From Gymnothorax reevesii (Eukaryota > Chordata > Actinopteri > Anguilliformes > Muraenidae), in the NCBI GenBank assembly GCA_029721435.1, contig CM056573.1:121669447-121733446 (forward strand): DNA of 64,000 nucleotides, written 5' to 3'. A program made the position numbers and the translations under genes. This document shows, piece by piece, positions 23,031 through 36,130 of the stretch. The notes under the pieces are model-generated. The model made no database searches. It was not told the origin of the DNA and worked only from the letters and a program-made list of their open reading frames with translations. The number at the start of each line of letters is the position of its first letter. The stretch's first letter is position 1.

Positions 23031-24474
23031 TCCCAAAATGAATGGTCAGTAATAGGCTTCCTTCTGTCCACTCTTTATTTTTCTGCGGTGCACACACAAT
23101 CTTTAACGTCAACTCTAATAGCACTTATGAAAAATGCTCCACATTGAAGCAAAATTCAGTTGCCCAGGGTTTGTGGTTTCATCAGGTCATACAGTACAAA
23201 ATTTTATTATGCTAGACAGCTTAAACTACTTTTTTCAGCTTTTAGCTGACCAAAGCAGCTTCAACAGGAACTTCCCTTTTGTAGTTCCAAATAAAGGCAA
23301 CACTTGAGGCCAATTCAAAATCTGTGCCACATGTGTAAATCAGGACACAGCTCTCTGCCACCTTGGTGAACACACAGTTCTCCAATGCATGTCAGTCAGT
23401 CGACCAAATGCATCAAGCGACATTTTTCAAATCAGAGGGAAAAAATTGCTGCACGCGGGCCTTCGCTTCGGGAAAGACTGCTTCCCAGTCACTCTCACCA
23501 GAATCAGCTTCCTCTTTCTAGGCGGTATCCTTCACCTCTTTCATTTCCCTTTCATGCTCCTGCTCTACTGTACATGCAAGGGTGTTTGAATACGTTCTTC
23601 ATCCATCGATACTGCGCTGAGGCGCCAAATGTCACGGCTGCAATGGCTGACCTACTGCAAGTTCAACATTGCAACTACACCCCAAAGAAATCACATTGTC
23701 CCTTTCCCTGCAACCATAGCGACAAACCTATTCAAGACCTGACAAACTAGACGCTACTCAACACGCATAAAAGCATTTATACGGACAGACAGCTAATCAG
23801 TGTTCATCTTGAAAAGAAGAACAAGGCATTAGGTTCATCCTTCAGACTTTTTGTTTCATTCAGTGAAACAGAAAGCAGAGCAAGTAGGGACCATCGCTGC
23901 ATGGACCACAGCTGCAATTAGAGTACCTGCCGGGATAAGAAACTTGCTTTTGGCTCACGTGTTGACTGTTCTACGGTTGCATCAAACCTTATGCCCCAAA
24001 GTCATTGAAATCTAAGGTTTACATATTGTGGGCAATGCAAACCCCAGTTCTGAATTTTAAAACTGCTTTTAACCCTTTGTGGCATAATGGTGAAAATGGT
24101 TCTTTTCAACATCTTACCAATGATATAAAATTTGATGATGAAGGTGTCAGCTAAAGTGAGTACAAGGGCAACTGAAATTTGAACGTCAGAGCATTGTTGT
24201 TTCATTCATCAATTTGTTCTTACAGATTTTCGTAACAACCCTGACTAACAAAAAGTATGCAAAATTTAAAGTTGATTCAACAAATGGTTTAGGAGTTATG
24301 ACCATTTTTTTTGCTATAATGCCACATATGGATGCATTTAGCCCAATCAAATAATTTATAATTTGCCCATCCATATACCTTCCCATCGAATTTCACCTTG
24401 AACCCTTCAGTGGTTTGGCAGAAGAAGATCAAAGTTAATGCAGACACTGACGCGAGATCGTATTAAGCTCCCTT
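23031..24474. other. gpr137c intron 1; no gene seen
   Basis: Unique-looking sequence. Short ORFs here have no recognisable domains. Confidence 0.5.
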
Positions 24475-24850
24475 TAAAATGGAGGAATCCTGTTGAGGAT
24501 CCTACAGGATCTTTAAGGATTCCCAAGAATTTTCCCAGAATCCTAAAGGATCACCAAGGATTCCGCCTTTTGCGAAGATCCCCACGGATTTTCAGGGGCC
24601 TTGAGGATCAATAAGAATTTTCCCAGGAGCATAAGCATCCTCAAGTATTTTGAGAGAACCCCCAAGGAATTTGTCAGTATTTTGGAGGATCACCTAGGAT
24701 TTAGCCAAGATCATTGATGAGCCTAAAGAATTTTGCAAGGATTCTCAAGGATCCTTTTGAGGGTCCTTTGGGATCTTTTCAAAGATCCAGTCAGAATCAT
24801 TCACAGGATTCTGGCAAGATCCTTGGTGGATCCTTGCAAGAATTTTCACC
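24475..24850. repeat. Degenerate minisatellite of AAGGATC/AAGGATT units
   Basis: Over about 375 bp, variants of AAGGATTCTCAAGGATCCT and its complement recur every 12-25 bp, for example AGGATCCTACAGGATCT and TTGGTGGATCCTTGCAAGA. GGATC occurs at high density. No ORF of note. Confidence 0.75.
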
Positions 24851-26430
24851 AGGGTAGAGGCTAAAATCAGGCACTGAAGCACAAAAAAACTTGGGGAAAA
24901 AGCTTGGCTTCCTGGATTGGAGTTTGAGATATTGAGCATCCACATGTAAAACAATGGCAACACTAGCCCGCCCTGTATATGGTACATAACACCTTGGGCC
25001 TCGAGCCCAGTTGCAGACCTACATTGTAGAATAACCATCATGTCTCCTGTTACATGCTACATTTCCATCTGTTGAGACAATGGAACACCCAAAAAATTTG
25101 AATTTTGGATGTATGCAAAAATGTCACTATAAAAAAGTTTGTTCGCTCAACTTAACAAAGTCGTCTTGTTGCTTTTTCTTTGTATGAGACGTTTCTGGGC
25201 GTCAGCTTTTGTGCAGTGGGCGTGCAGCTCCCAACCAAAAATAGCATGCAGAATATGAGGGGGCAGGACACTGCACTTAGCAGGGTAGTGCATTTGGCAA
25301 CACTGAACAGAGATGAGGGGCCAACTTTGAATGTTGTGTTTACATATTGCAAGTGAAAAATCTTACTCCGTACAGCTTTAAATTCTGCGAATGTAGAGTC
25401 AAGTTTATCACTGCTCTTTACACCCACATAAATTCCTTTCGGCGAAGCACCAAGATGATAACACTATCAAGTTGAGTGAACAAATTATTTTTTACAATAT
25501 GACAACAGGCTCCACCAAAATTTGCTGTGTCATCCAAATTATGTAATTCATTGATTGTGAAGTAACTTCTAAGATTACATGCCCACAGTTTCATGGAACT
25601 GGTCGCCTAGAAGTCCTTATATTTTTTGGAAAACTACTGGCTCACTTTCAGCTTTCTACATCTGATGTATTGTCTGATATTCAATTTCAAGGAGACAATT
25701 TAAATCCAGTGATACACGTTCAAAAATGCTTCATCCTCAGCCAATCTCCCATTTCTAGAGGCCGTGTATTAACGTGGAATTACTGTTCACTCAGAATTGT
25801 AAACATAAACATTGGGTAATACAAGCCATGAAACAAGATGCAACTGAAAATACTATTACATAGAATTTTCAGAAAAATAATGAGGCGGCTGCAAATTAAT
25901 GTTATCCTAGCAGCATAACAGTTCAGTACGTGCTACTATGGAGGTACATGAAGTGCTTATTCCTGCATTAAACCATGAGGCTGCAAGATATCTGCAAGCA
26001 AAAAGTGGAAGAACAATGTCAAAAATACCCAAATGCCACATTAACGACCCATTCAATATAAAGTCATATCAGATTACAATGGTCTTTTTATCAATTATTC
26101 AAGCACATGGATTAGTTACAACCAAGCAATCAGCTCTACTAAACAATTAAGATTTTTAAGGGAAGTTCTGCAGTGTCTTAACATCCCCTCACCTGAAATG
26201 ACTTATGTCACACATTGACAGCCAATCTGAAAATAAGACTGGGAGGATGAAAAACAACTTGCGAAAAAAGTAATTGCAAAATGAGAAAATCAAAGGCAAA
26301 CAAATTTAAATAGTTCTTTACCTATATTACGTTATATAAGCCAGCCAGCAATAAAAAAAATTAAAAAAAATTTAAACCAAGGATTTTCACAATATTATGC
26401 CAAGAGTTTTCACACAAACGTGGTCAGCAA
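24851..26430. other. gpr137c intron 1; no gene seen
   Basis: AT-rich sequence without recognised features. Confidence 0.5.
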
Positions 26431-26485
26431 ATTCTAAGTAACCGAGTAAAATTTTAGTCACATCAACAAAGGAGGTTACTTAGAA
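26431..26485. repeat. Small perfect inverted repeat
   Basis: TTCTAAGTAACC and GGTTACTTAGAA flank about 30 bp. It could form a cruciform or RNA hairpin. It may be a tiny MITE remnant. Confidence 0.6.
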
Positions 26486-26827
26486 ATGAAACCAGTTCTG
26501 CTGAACAATAAAAATCCAATATGTCAGCTTTTTCAATAAAAGCTGGAGTAGCCAGCTCCTTGCCAACGCTGATCTCTGTGGCCAGGGCTCTACGGTTGAC
26601 ACCTTTCACAGCATAGCTGGATTTAGGCCATGTTCTGGTAATTCTGGAAGTATAGACAGAATGAGTCAATAATCCACAAAAAGTGCATTGTGTGAATCAC
26701 ATCAAAACTACCAACAGCCTCGATGTCACACAAAGACTACCTGAATCATCAGATGGTGAACAACCAATCTCTAGCATTGCAAACTTGCGGGCTCCATCAC
26801 TTTCCCAAAAAGACACAAAACCTATAA

Positions 26828-27424
26828 GGGGGCCGCCAAGCCAATGTTGACATGGAGAATAAAAAAAAATTTGAAGTATGTATTATGATTGGTCATTATA
26901 AGTGGAAAACTCATTGTAATATATTGCTTAACTGTAAAAATGTAAATAATTATGTATATATGTATAATATATTGAAATACATTGAAACTAATGAATACTA
27001 TTGCTGTCATTCCGTGACAATTTGCCCCTTGTAATTCCGTGACATTGACTTTTTGAAATTTCTTGCCCATAAAGCAGGGTTAAAGTCAATATTTGTCTCT
27101 ATAACTTACAGTATTAACAAAAAACACCTTAAATATGAACATATTGAAGTTTCATAACTTAACTATGATAGGAACATCATTTTCTGAATAGTTAAACACA
27201 ACTGTAAAAAAACCACGTCAATTTTGTGTAATGCCGTGACGGAGTAGTTTTTGCTTGTTTCTTCTATGAAAATTTCTCAAAAAATATATTTTCTCTAAAT
27301 AATATTAAAGAACAAGTTAATACCTTCAATATGTCACATAATACTTGATTTTATCTTATTTAGTAGTAGAGTTACAACCCAAAATGTAGTAGGACTGTAA
27401 TTCCGTGACAGCTTGGCAGCCCCC
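26828..27424. mobile_element. TIR element with GTAATTCCGTGACA motifs
   Basis: A 14-bp terminal repeat, GGGGGCCGCCAAGC at 26828-26841, is matched with one mismatch by GCTTGGCAGCCCCC at 27411-27424. ATAA directly flanks both ends (26824-26827 and 27425-27428) and is the likely target duplication. The motif occurs four times in the same orientation: 27006-27019 (GTCATT variant), 27031-27044, 27228-27240 (GCC variant) and 27397-27410. About 597 bp, AT-rich, no ORF, so non-autonomous. Superfamily not assigned; several have 4-bp duplications. Confidence 0.75.
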
Positions 27425-30400
27425 ATAAGCTCCAATTCAGCAATACCACCACAAACCAGTGGCATTACCCAATACTCACTTAGCATTTTTACTGGACAAT
27501 CAATTCTATAACCTGGAGAACATCACCTGCGAAACTGGCCTTTCTCCAAACAATGAGCTTGCTATGCCTCAATAACAGTACATAATCTCAAGAACAAAAT
27601 CCGACAAAGAATTAACTTCTGCAAGTAGCATCACTTCCAGCGAGATAAACAAGCAAGTGATCAATCGTGGCTTTGCATTCATAAAAACACACCCAACTGA
27701 AAAGGGATTCAGATTCAGGCTGAAAAACCCCTGAGTGGGTATGACTTGAGCTCATGGAGACTGTGGACCTGATATTGTGCTATTCTGAATCACATGGTGT
27801 GCGACTCACTCGCAACTTCCATGTGAGTAATGCATACATGTGAAGCCACAGACAGTGCGGAAAAACTATGGACCAAGTCATTGCGACATCATAGACGCTC
27901 CTCTGGGAAAAGCAATTTGGCTCAGCGCTGTTTTCAGGCACCGCTTTGTAGTCAGAATCCATGCTGTCCCGGACGTGAAGGTTACGCAAACTCTACTTCA
28001 CGCGAACGTCACCATTCCCGCAAAATGCTGCAGCTGGTGGTAAACCATAGCCTAGTAAAATTCCTACCTACGTGCATATGTACGGTAAGCCCACATTGGC
28101 TATTCGCCATTCATAACAGCTGTACATGGGCAATATAAACCTGGCCAGCCTGTCAAGATACAGACATTGGTATACCTGCCACATGCTGTGAAACTTTGGC
28201 TTGTCTGCTGCCAAGACGACAGGACATGCGGCGAATGTCATCTAGCTGACCTGTCTGTTCATGCAACAAAATTACATTTGATTTCCTGAAAAACAGAGTC
28301 AATGACAAACCTGTCTCAATGCTAAGCAAACAATAAGTTAATTAGAAGTTTTGGTGCATGCCGTAGTCTGTTGAGGGCACAGTCTGGAAATGCCCCTGAT
28401 ATTACAGCTCAAATGGCCAAAAGTAGCATCTTGCAGCACCCCCTATAGAACTAGCCCTCAAGGGCCCACAAAAGTTTTCAGATAATTGCAAGCTCCTTAC
28501 AGCTCCTTACATACAGTAGATTCACATGTAATAATGAATGTGGGCCGTTGTTGGCGCAAGGATAAAATTACATTTGAAAACTGCATTTTTTCACGCCGAT
28601 TTCTCATCTCAGAATCCTTGGCCCTGGTACCCCTAAAAAAGAAACCGAAGGGTATTGGCACTTCAAAAATTGCAGTTATTCTACAGAACCAACCATCCTT
28701 CACCAACAAAAATTTTAGGCAAATCTGAGACCATCATTTGTCTCCCTCTGCCTGATTCTTAGAAAAACTGGCTCTTCAAGAATGAGTCACTGTCCAATTA
28801 ATTATGGTGCTCACTGTGACTAGGATATTTTATTCTGATCTTCCTCTGAAAGTCTGTAGTTTGATAAAAGATGCCGCAGAGGAATGCATTAATGTTGGGG
28901 TATAGCTGGCATTGAAAACATCTGTCAAGAAGTAAATGCACTTCATTCCATCAACAGAACCCAAAACGGATCAAATTTATGTTAACATTTGGCGTTTTCC
29001 AATACCCACACGCATTTGAAACATAATTGCTTTCCTCCACCAGTCACCAACCCCTATACCTCCAGATAGGAGGAGATCGGGAAGAAAAGGAGGAGAGATT
29101 TTTCACTTTTACTCTGGGACCCATAACACCCCTCTGAACTCACATTTAGGGCACCAAGTCGCTGCACCAAACCAGTCAAGCATGATGAAGGCCCGCATCA
29201 TGAATAAGGGCAAACTGGCACTGTGACAAAAGAAAGCGACCTACTTGGGAGTACTCCAATCTGCACATATTTACACAGGAAGGGCCGATAACCAACTTCA
29301 CTGTGGGCCTTGTATGAAGCCTGATACGCCAAGGGCAAGACAGGCATAGAATATGAAACAGGACATAACAAACAGAAGACTTCCAATATTATACGGAGCC
29401 CCTTTGGAGCCAAAGTGCTGGTAGGGAATTCAATAGTTCGAAAAGGGAACTTGGGGCTCTGCCTGTGTTTAGTCTGAGGGGCTAATACTAACGTTAGCTC
29501 GCAGAGAGGCACCCCAGCACACTAAACAGGATAAACACAAGGCTACATCCTGTTTATAATGAATTGGGATTTGAGTGCAGCGGTGAGGATTGAGAGCCAC
29601 GAGTAGTGGTGCTGATTAGTGAAAATTCTAAGCCTGATCACCAAAATTTGAAGATGCAAGCTGTGAGGCTCAGATTCACCATGTCATCACTTGGAATCCG
29701 TTCTGCCGATTTTAAAATAAACAATGTATCCTCCCTCCCCCTTTTTTCTTGTTTCAGTATTTTATCAGGTTTCACAGCATGTCAATGCAATCTAAAACAA
29801 ACCAGTCCATGACTTGGCAGTCTACAGAACCGTATTATTTAGCCTAAATTTCTCCAAATATTACAGCAAAGGTAAATGAGTGAATTCTAACATAACAACA
29901 AGCAAAAAATATGGGTAGTGTGTAGCATTATATGCTCAGGCTAGGAGTGGACTGATTGCGTTGTTAACTTCATATCCACCCCAGGTGACAGCGGTCTAAC
30001 TTTAATTAAATCACTCCAACCTCCTTAAAATTCCCTTAATCCATACGTAACCTGATAAAGAACCACTTTCAAATCAACAAGTAACAATAAAACCTGAAGG
30101 CCTCCAATCCTTCATCAACAGGAACACAGATCAAAGCCTCACCTGACTTGAAATTCTGGTCCGCCTAGTGAAAAGTGAAAGACAGGGTCATCTGGTCTGG
30201 AATAACACAGCACATTGTCACGATTCCCTGCATTGGTTTTGAATTGCTATAGAAATAGTGACTCAATTCAGATGTGCCTTGGCTCTGACCAAGAGATCCT
30301 CAGATCCATATCCAGCCCAGATTTTGTTTTTCCTCCCACTTTATTAATTGAACAATTAGTGCTGCTGATTGGCCAGGCCAGCTTCAAACCTGACTTATGG

Positions 30401-30996
30401 GTAAAGGTAGGGTGGAAGAACAGTTTTTTGAGGAACAGGACAGTCATAGCATCTTTAGATTTGGGAGCACATACAACATGTTGAGCACCGATGTCAACTC
30501 TAGAGTCCACCAGCTGAGACCTGGCAATTATGGCCCAGGAAAAACCACATCACATGCTCCAAATTGCTCAATAGAGTCAATACATGATGAGGATTATGAT
30601 GATGATGATGATACATGGGAGGTTGTGGTCAGCTGTGTTATACATGGCAAATTTATTAGGCCACTATCGTTACCGATACCATCAGGATAGTGTCAGACCA
30701 TTTCACTGTGCTGTGGGCATATGTTTTATCGTGGCATTACACCCAGTACCCCTATGGGGTGCAATGTTTAATTATGCACCAAAAGGTTCAAGTGACGTAA
30801 TACCCCAATGCACTACATTGTTCCACATTTTAAAATCTAGCCAGGTAACAGGTAGCTGTAAGGCATCAAAGAAAGTTACTGTCAAACAGTTATGAAATAT
30901 AGCAATAGATTTAGCCCCTCCCCCCATAAAATGTCACTCTCAGAGGGAGAAGACTGCTTTCATTCTGTAAAACTAAATCCCAACTAGAAAAGCACT
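27425..30996. other. gpr137c intron 1; no gene seen
   Basis: Mostly unique-looking sequence. A short GAT/GATGAT run lies at about 30586-30612. No RNA gene or exon was recognised. Confidence 0.5.
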
Positions 30997-31275
30997 CAGA
31001 GAGCGCAGACCTCCGCCAGGGGGCAGCAAACCCAAAAGCACGGCGATCGGAACTCCGGCCCTTTGGAAAGACTTGAAATCTTGAACTTTGGCGTATATCT
31101 CAGCAGTACTTTGGCATAGATATGCCAAAATTTAATCAGCTGTTCCTGGACTTAATATCCACCTACCCCGAAAATTTCATCAAAATTTGGCCACAAGTTT
31201 TTGAGTTATGTTGTACATAAACGAACCAACAAACAAACGGCACCAAAAACATAACCTCCTTGGCGGAGGTAATAA
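30997..31275. repeat. Short non-autonomous repeat ending in a CCTCC..GGAGG hairpin
   Basis: ACCTCCGCCAGG at 31009-31020 is inverted at 31258-31270 (CCTTGGCGGAGGT). The right end itself folds (ACCTCC with GGAGGT). AT-rich direct elements and a CAAACAAAC-type stretch precede the right end. The form is that of common fish repeats with a terminal hairpin; it may be Helitron-like. No ORF. Confidence 0.55.
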
Positions 31276-33364
31276 ACAGGAAACAGTAAAGGCTTGAGAC
31301 AGAAATAACATTACCAAAAAGTAAATGCCCCTCAAACATTTAAAATGATTCTATCATTAACTCCTGGATTAAGCCATTTGTAAATTAGGGATCGGTCACC
31401 CATGCCAAGATCATGGCTGCGTTCCAATTCGAAAAAATGCTTGCATCATCTTGTTCACACGCCCTCCAATCGAGGGGGGAATCCTCACAAAATCCCGTAT
31501 GTAAAATGGCTGCCACTCATGGGGTCATTCCAATCCAGTTTTGCAGAGGGAAGGGCACATTTTCATTTGCTCAGGCCTTCGATTATCCTCCCTCAAATGA
31601 AGCCAACAACGAACATCCCTCCAAGCTCTGATATTGCCCGGAAGGCTTTGCTCATTCTCCCTCGACCTTTGTAAAACTTTCACATCTGCCATTCTTTTCT
31701 GCTGGCAAAAGGAGGAATTGTGGCAGGGAAATTACCGTACAAATGTAAGAATTGTGTGAGAGTAGTGTGTAATTTATGACAGAGTTATATGCAAATAGTG
31801 AAGTTTTGGGGTGAGGGGCATTGGTTTTGCATTATTTTTAATCATGTAACTTTACGTTCATTTTTACTGTAGCTAGCCTATAGCATCCACGAAGACTGTT
31901 CCGGAGCTTACAGCCGCTTTCACAGTGGATGAGAAACAAATTTTTCGCACGACAGATTACGTCCAAAGTCAGTGCAAATAATGCGAATCATGAAATCCGT
32001 CATGCGAAAACTTCGTTTCAAATTAATTTTACAAAGTTAAAATTGAGGAAACGTTGGATGCCAGGCATAGAAATACCTGGGCTAAGCCAATGCAGAGCAG
32101 AATCCAGTAATTAGCTGGCAGAAATGGCCAGGCAGAGACCAATATGCAAGACCCTCAGCCCAACTCTGTAGGAGTCAATTACATTCAGGAATAGTGGATT
32201 AATGCAAACAGCTGGTACTCCAGACACGATGTGCACCACATTTATGCCACTAAGGAAGAAAGTAGCAGTAACTGACCTGAAAAATACATTTCTAATCACT
32301 TTAGTCCAATCCTCTCAGTAAGATGGAAGGATGAAACATAAAGCATCCGGCCAAAATGAACCATATCACACATCCCCTTAGGGAATGACAGGAGAAAAAT
32401 CAACTCAGAATTCTCAGAATACTATGAAAGAAAATTGGGAGAAGGCAAAAATTCCCCATTGTCTGCTCTCATTCCTTCTGAACTGCTCCAGGATTTTCAG
32501 CCAGTGGAGGCTGAAAATCTTGATTTCACACTCTAATTTGAAATGAAATTAAAAGATAACTTAAAAGCTGCATAAATGCATTCATTTTGAGTTTTGTCAC
32601 ATCGTCTGTCTTAAATATTGAAAGCAGTTAGATGATCTGAAACATTTCATGCAAAGGACAACTTTTGTCTTAAGCGAACTGAAAATTCTACCCCTTAGGG
32701 GTTTCCAAATGTTTTTGTAATTTTCAGATACAACTGAACTGAATGATAAATACTTTAACATCCAAATCGAAACACTCGCCAAATCTGTCATTTTCCCACT
32801 GACAGTAAGGATACAGTGATGTCAAATGTCCCATTGCTATTCAATGACACAGGGTTAGAAAAAGGTCTAACTGAAGACCAGAAGTTTCTGCCTTCCCTTG
32901 AGTGTTCTGACACCCAACAACCAAGCATTGTCTTCATTTTATTAATCTATGAAGAATCTAACTCACCAATACAATAAATGCTCTGCAATATACCCAAACA
33001 AGCATTATAATTATGTTTTTGGAAACACCTATGAAAACAACTCAGTGTTGACACAATGTAGAGAAGTCAACATGGCACGTATAAACAGCTGATGGTGAAA
33101 TGTGTCCGCAGTACTGATCATTAATCAAGTTGCTAAAATGTCCTTCCATCATACCAAAGCAAACAGAGGCAGGAGACAGTTTATCGTTTAACATTCACTT
33201 CAGTAAGGATACATGGCAACATGCATGAATGGATATAGATGGGCAAGTATGTATGGTTTTTCGGAAGGAAGCACACGCATAGTAATCTCACAATGATGCC
33301 AGCTAGGCTAATCACATAAGCTAAAATATATGCAGTTTGCTAAAAATGCTAGCAGTTTGTAATG
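31276..33364. other. gpr137c intron 1; no gene seen
   Basis: No exon, RNA gene or well-defined repeat. A stretch at 31410-31690 with CTGCGTTCCAATTCG resembles ends of dispersed fish MITEs but no boundaries were found. Confidence 0.45.
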
Positions 33365-33372
33365 ATCCAATC

Positions 33373-33684
33373 CAGGGATGGGCAACGAGGGCCGTATCTG
33401 TCCCTGGTTTTCACACCAACTTCTGGGCTTTAATTAGTTGATTATCTAAATTAGCCAAACTATTGATGAAATCTGACCTTTATGGCACATTTCTTTGTAA
33501 ATAATCATGAATGACCACCAAAGACTGTTCTTGTCTCCCTGCATAAAACATTTTTCTTTGATCAAACCTTTGCACAAATCTATATTTGTGCATGCAACCA
33601 ATTAACTCATTTAGTCTGGGTAATTGATAGAAATAAAAACCAGCATACACACCGGCCCTCCAGGACCAGCATTGCCCATCACTG
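33373..33684. mobile_element. hAT-type MITE, 312 bp, with 8-bp target duplication
   Basis: Begins CAGGGATGGGCAA and ends TTGCCCATCACTG, an imperfect inverted pair typical of hAT elements. Flanks are ATCCAATC (33365-33372) and ATCTAATC (33685-33692), 7 of 8 identical. GGGCCG and CGGCCCTCC lie just inside the ends. No ORF. Confidence 0.85.
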
Positions 33685-34520
33685 ATCTAATCTGAAGTGA
33701 ACTTCCCAAATTGCAGAACTCTGAAAGGAGCAATATCCTTATTATGGTAATGGTAATACCCTCAACAATGCAGCCAAATAGCCACACAATAGGAATGAAT
33801 ACAAAAGACAACTCACATTTCACTCATATATACTTAGTAGAAAAAAGACAAACAATATTAGAAAGAGGGAAACAAAAACACATCTCCCATAGCAGGACAA
33901 CAAGAACAGAAAGGGATGGTATGCACTAGTTTGTGCATTAAATCATTAGCGCAGTTGCAGACTCTCGCGGACATGGAGCTGTTCTCTTTTTGCACCCAGT
34001 GTTATGGGTGTACACCAGTTACACTATACAATAAGTCGAACACTTGAAATGGTTACTGAATATTCACGAGGAAGTGGAGCCTGTAAACGATTTACAATAT
34101 GGGCAAGTCAAGTCCCATCCCAGTTTCCTAGGAATTGTATGAATTAAATTCCTCAACTAATCCTGACGTGCAAACTGCCAAATATACTTGCCCATAGTAT
34201 CTATCCACCAGGGAATAAAAATGACCTCTTCCTCTACAGGAAAAAAAAAAAATAATAAATAAATAAATTGTTGTCCTTTGTTGCAAACACTTCAACTACA
34301 AAACCCAAAACCAGTGAAGTTGGCACATTATGTAAATCGTAGATATAAACAGAATACAATGATTTACAAATCCTTTTCAACTTATATTCAATTGAATACA
34401 CTGCAAAGACAAGATGTTTAATGTTCAAACTGAGAAACTTTATTATTTTTTGCAAATAATCATTAACTCAGAATTTAAAGGGCAGCAACACATTGCAAAA
34501 AAGTTGGCACAGGGGCCTTT

Positions 34521-36130
34521 TTACCATTGTGTTACATCGCCTTTCCTTTTAACGACACTCAGGAAACGTTTGGGAACTGAGGAGACCAATTTTTGAAGCT
34601 TTTCAGGTGGAACTCTTTCCCATTCTTGCTTGATGTACAGCTTAAGTTGTTCAAAAGTCCAGGGTCTCCATTGTCGTATTTCACGCTTCATAATGCGCCA
34701 CACATTTTCAATGGGAGACAGGTCTGGACTACAGGCAGGCCAGTCTAGTACCCGCACTCTTTTACTACGGAGCCATGCTGTTGTAACACGTGCAGAATGT
34801 GGCTTGGCATTGTCTTGCTCAGTGATTCCCAAAGTGTGGGCCGCGGCCCCCTGGTGGGCCGTGGTGGTGCTGCAGGTGGGCCGTGAGAGGTCATTAAAAA
34901 TAATTCATTTTTGCAAATATGATTTTTTAAATAATTTTTATTGTAGAATATTTATTGCACGATTTAAAAAAATATTTAGAAGTAATAACTTATTGATTGT
35001 TATTGACCTCACAATATTTTAGGAACTTTATATAGTTTATCGTCGGAATGTAGCTTTCTGGTCATCATGACCGGGGGTCATAATCGGAGGAGCACGTACT
35101 GTGTTCGATAATTAATTCTGTCGTGTGTGTACACCACAGATTAAAAGTTTAAGCTTCCTTTATCCCCCTGCTTTCATTTCAATCCTGAATCTTTATAATA
35201 ATTATTAACAAAAACAAATAATTATTGTTGTTTTTTATTTATTTTATTTTCTTAACAACAACAACAATTATTGTTGCTGTTAAGTGTTCTGAGAATGCAT
35301 GATTTTGTCTATGTACTGTTTATAGGACAAAGGTGGGCCGCGGACATTTTTTAGATTTTCAAGTGGGCCCTGATTTGGAAAAGTTTGGGAACCCCTGGTC
35401 TTGCTGAAATAAGCAGGGGCGTCCATGAAAAAGACGTTGCTTGGATAGCAACATATGTTGCTCCAAAACCTGTATGTACCTTTCAGCATTAATGGTGCCT
35501 TCACATATGTGTAAGTTGCCCATGCCTTGGACACTAATACACCCCCATACCATCACAGATGCTGGCTTTTGAACTTTGTGCCTATAAACAGTCCGGATGG
35601 TTCTTTTCCTCTTTGGTCCTGAGGACAGGACATCCACAGTTTCCAAAAATAATTTGAAATGTGGACTCGTCAGACCACAGAACACTTTCCCACTTTGCAT
35701 CAGTCCATCTTAGATGAGCTTGGTCCCAGCGAAGCCGGCGGCGTTTCTGGGTGCTGTTAATAAATGGCTTTTGCTTTGCATTGTAGAGTTTTAACTTGCA
35801 CTTGCAGATGTAGCGACGAACTGTAGTTACTGACAGTGGTTTTCTGAAGTGTTCCTGAGCCCATGTGGTGATGTCCTTTACACACTGATGTCGGTTTTTG
35901 ATGCAGTACCGCCTGAGGGATCGAAGGTCATGGGCATTCAATGTTGGTTTTCGGCCTTGTCGCTTACGTGCAGTGATTTCTCCAGATTCTCTGAACCTTT
36001 TGACGATATTACGGACCGTAGATGATGAAATCCCTAAATTTCTTGCAATAGCTCGTTGAGGAATGTTGTTTTCAAACTGTTCGACAATCAGCTCACGCAT
36101 TTGTTCACCAAGTGGTGACCCTCGCCCCAT
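34521..36130 (-). pseudogene. Tc1 transposase, frameshifted and split by a MITE
   Basis: The start is the ATG at 36130 (MGRGSPLGEQMRELIVEQF). A paired-type helix-turn-helix (RAIARNLGISSSTVRNIVKR), a GRKP hook and a second HTH come first. The first catalytic Asp is in SVLWSDES. A one-base shift near 35590, after NHPDC, moves the frame to YRHKVQKPASVMVWGCIS. The second catalytic Asp in LFQQD is directly followed by the MITE (35397 down to 34820). The protein resumes at NAKPHSARVTTAWL, then DWPACSPDLSPIENVW with the third catalytic residue, and ends KGDVTQW. Confidence 0.9.
34820..35397. mobile_element. hAT-type MITE inserted in the Tc1 transposase
   Basis: Starts CAGTGATTCCCAAAGTGTG and ends AAAGTTTGGGAACCCCTG, an imperfect inverted pair. 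It is flanked by a perfect 8-bp duplication GTCTTGCT (34812-34819 and 35398-35405). GGTGGGCCG motifs lie near both ends. The interior is AT-rich with an AACAACAACAATTATTGTTG palindrome around 35256-35280. No transposase is encoded. Confidence 0.92.

Noticed and set aside
22655..24850. CRISPR-like array
   Set aside because: Repeats are degenerate, spacing is irregular, and the window is a vertebrate genome.
31410..31690. MITE with CTGCGTTCCAATTCG end
   Set aside because: Resembles a common fish repeat start, but no inverted partner or target duplication was found.
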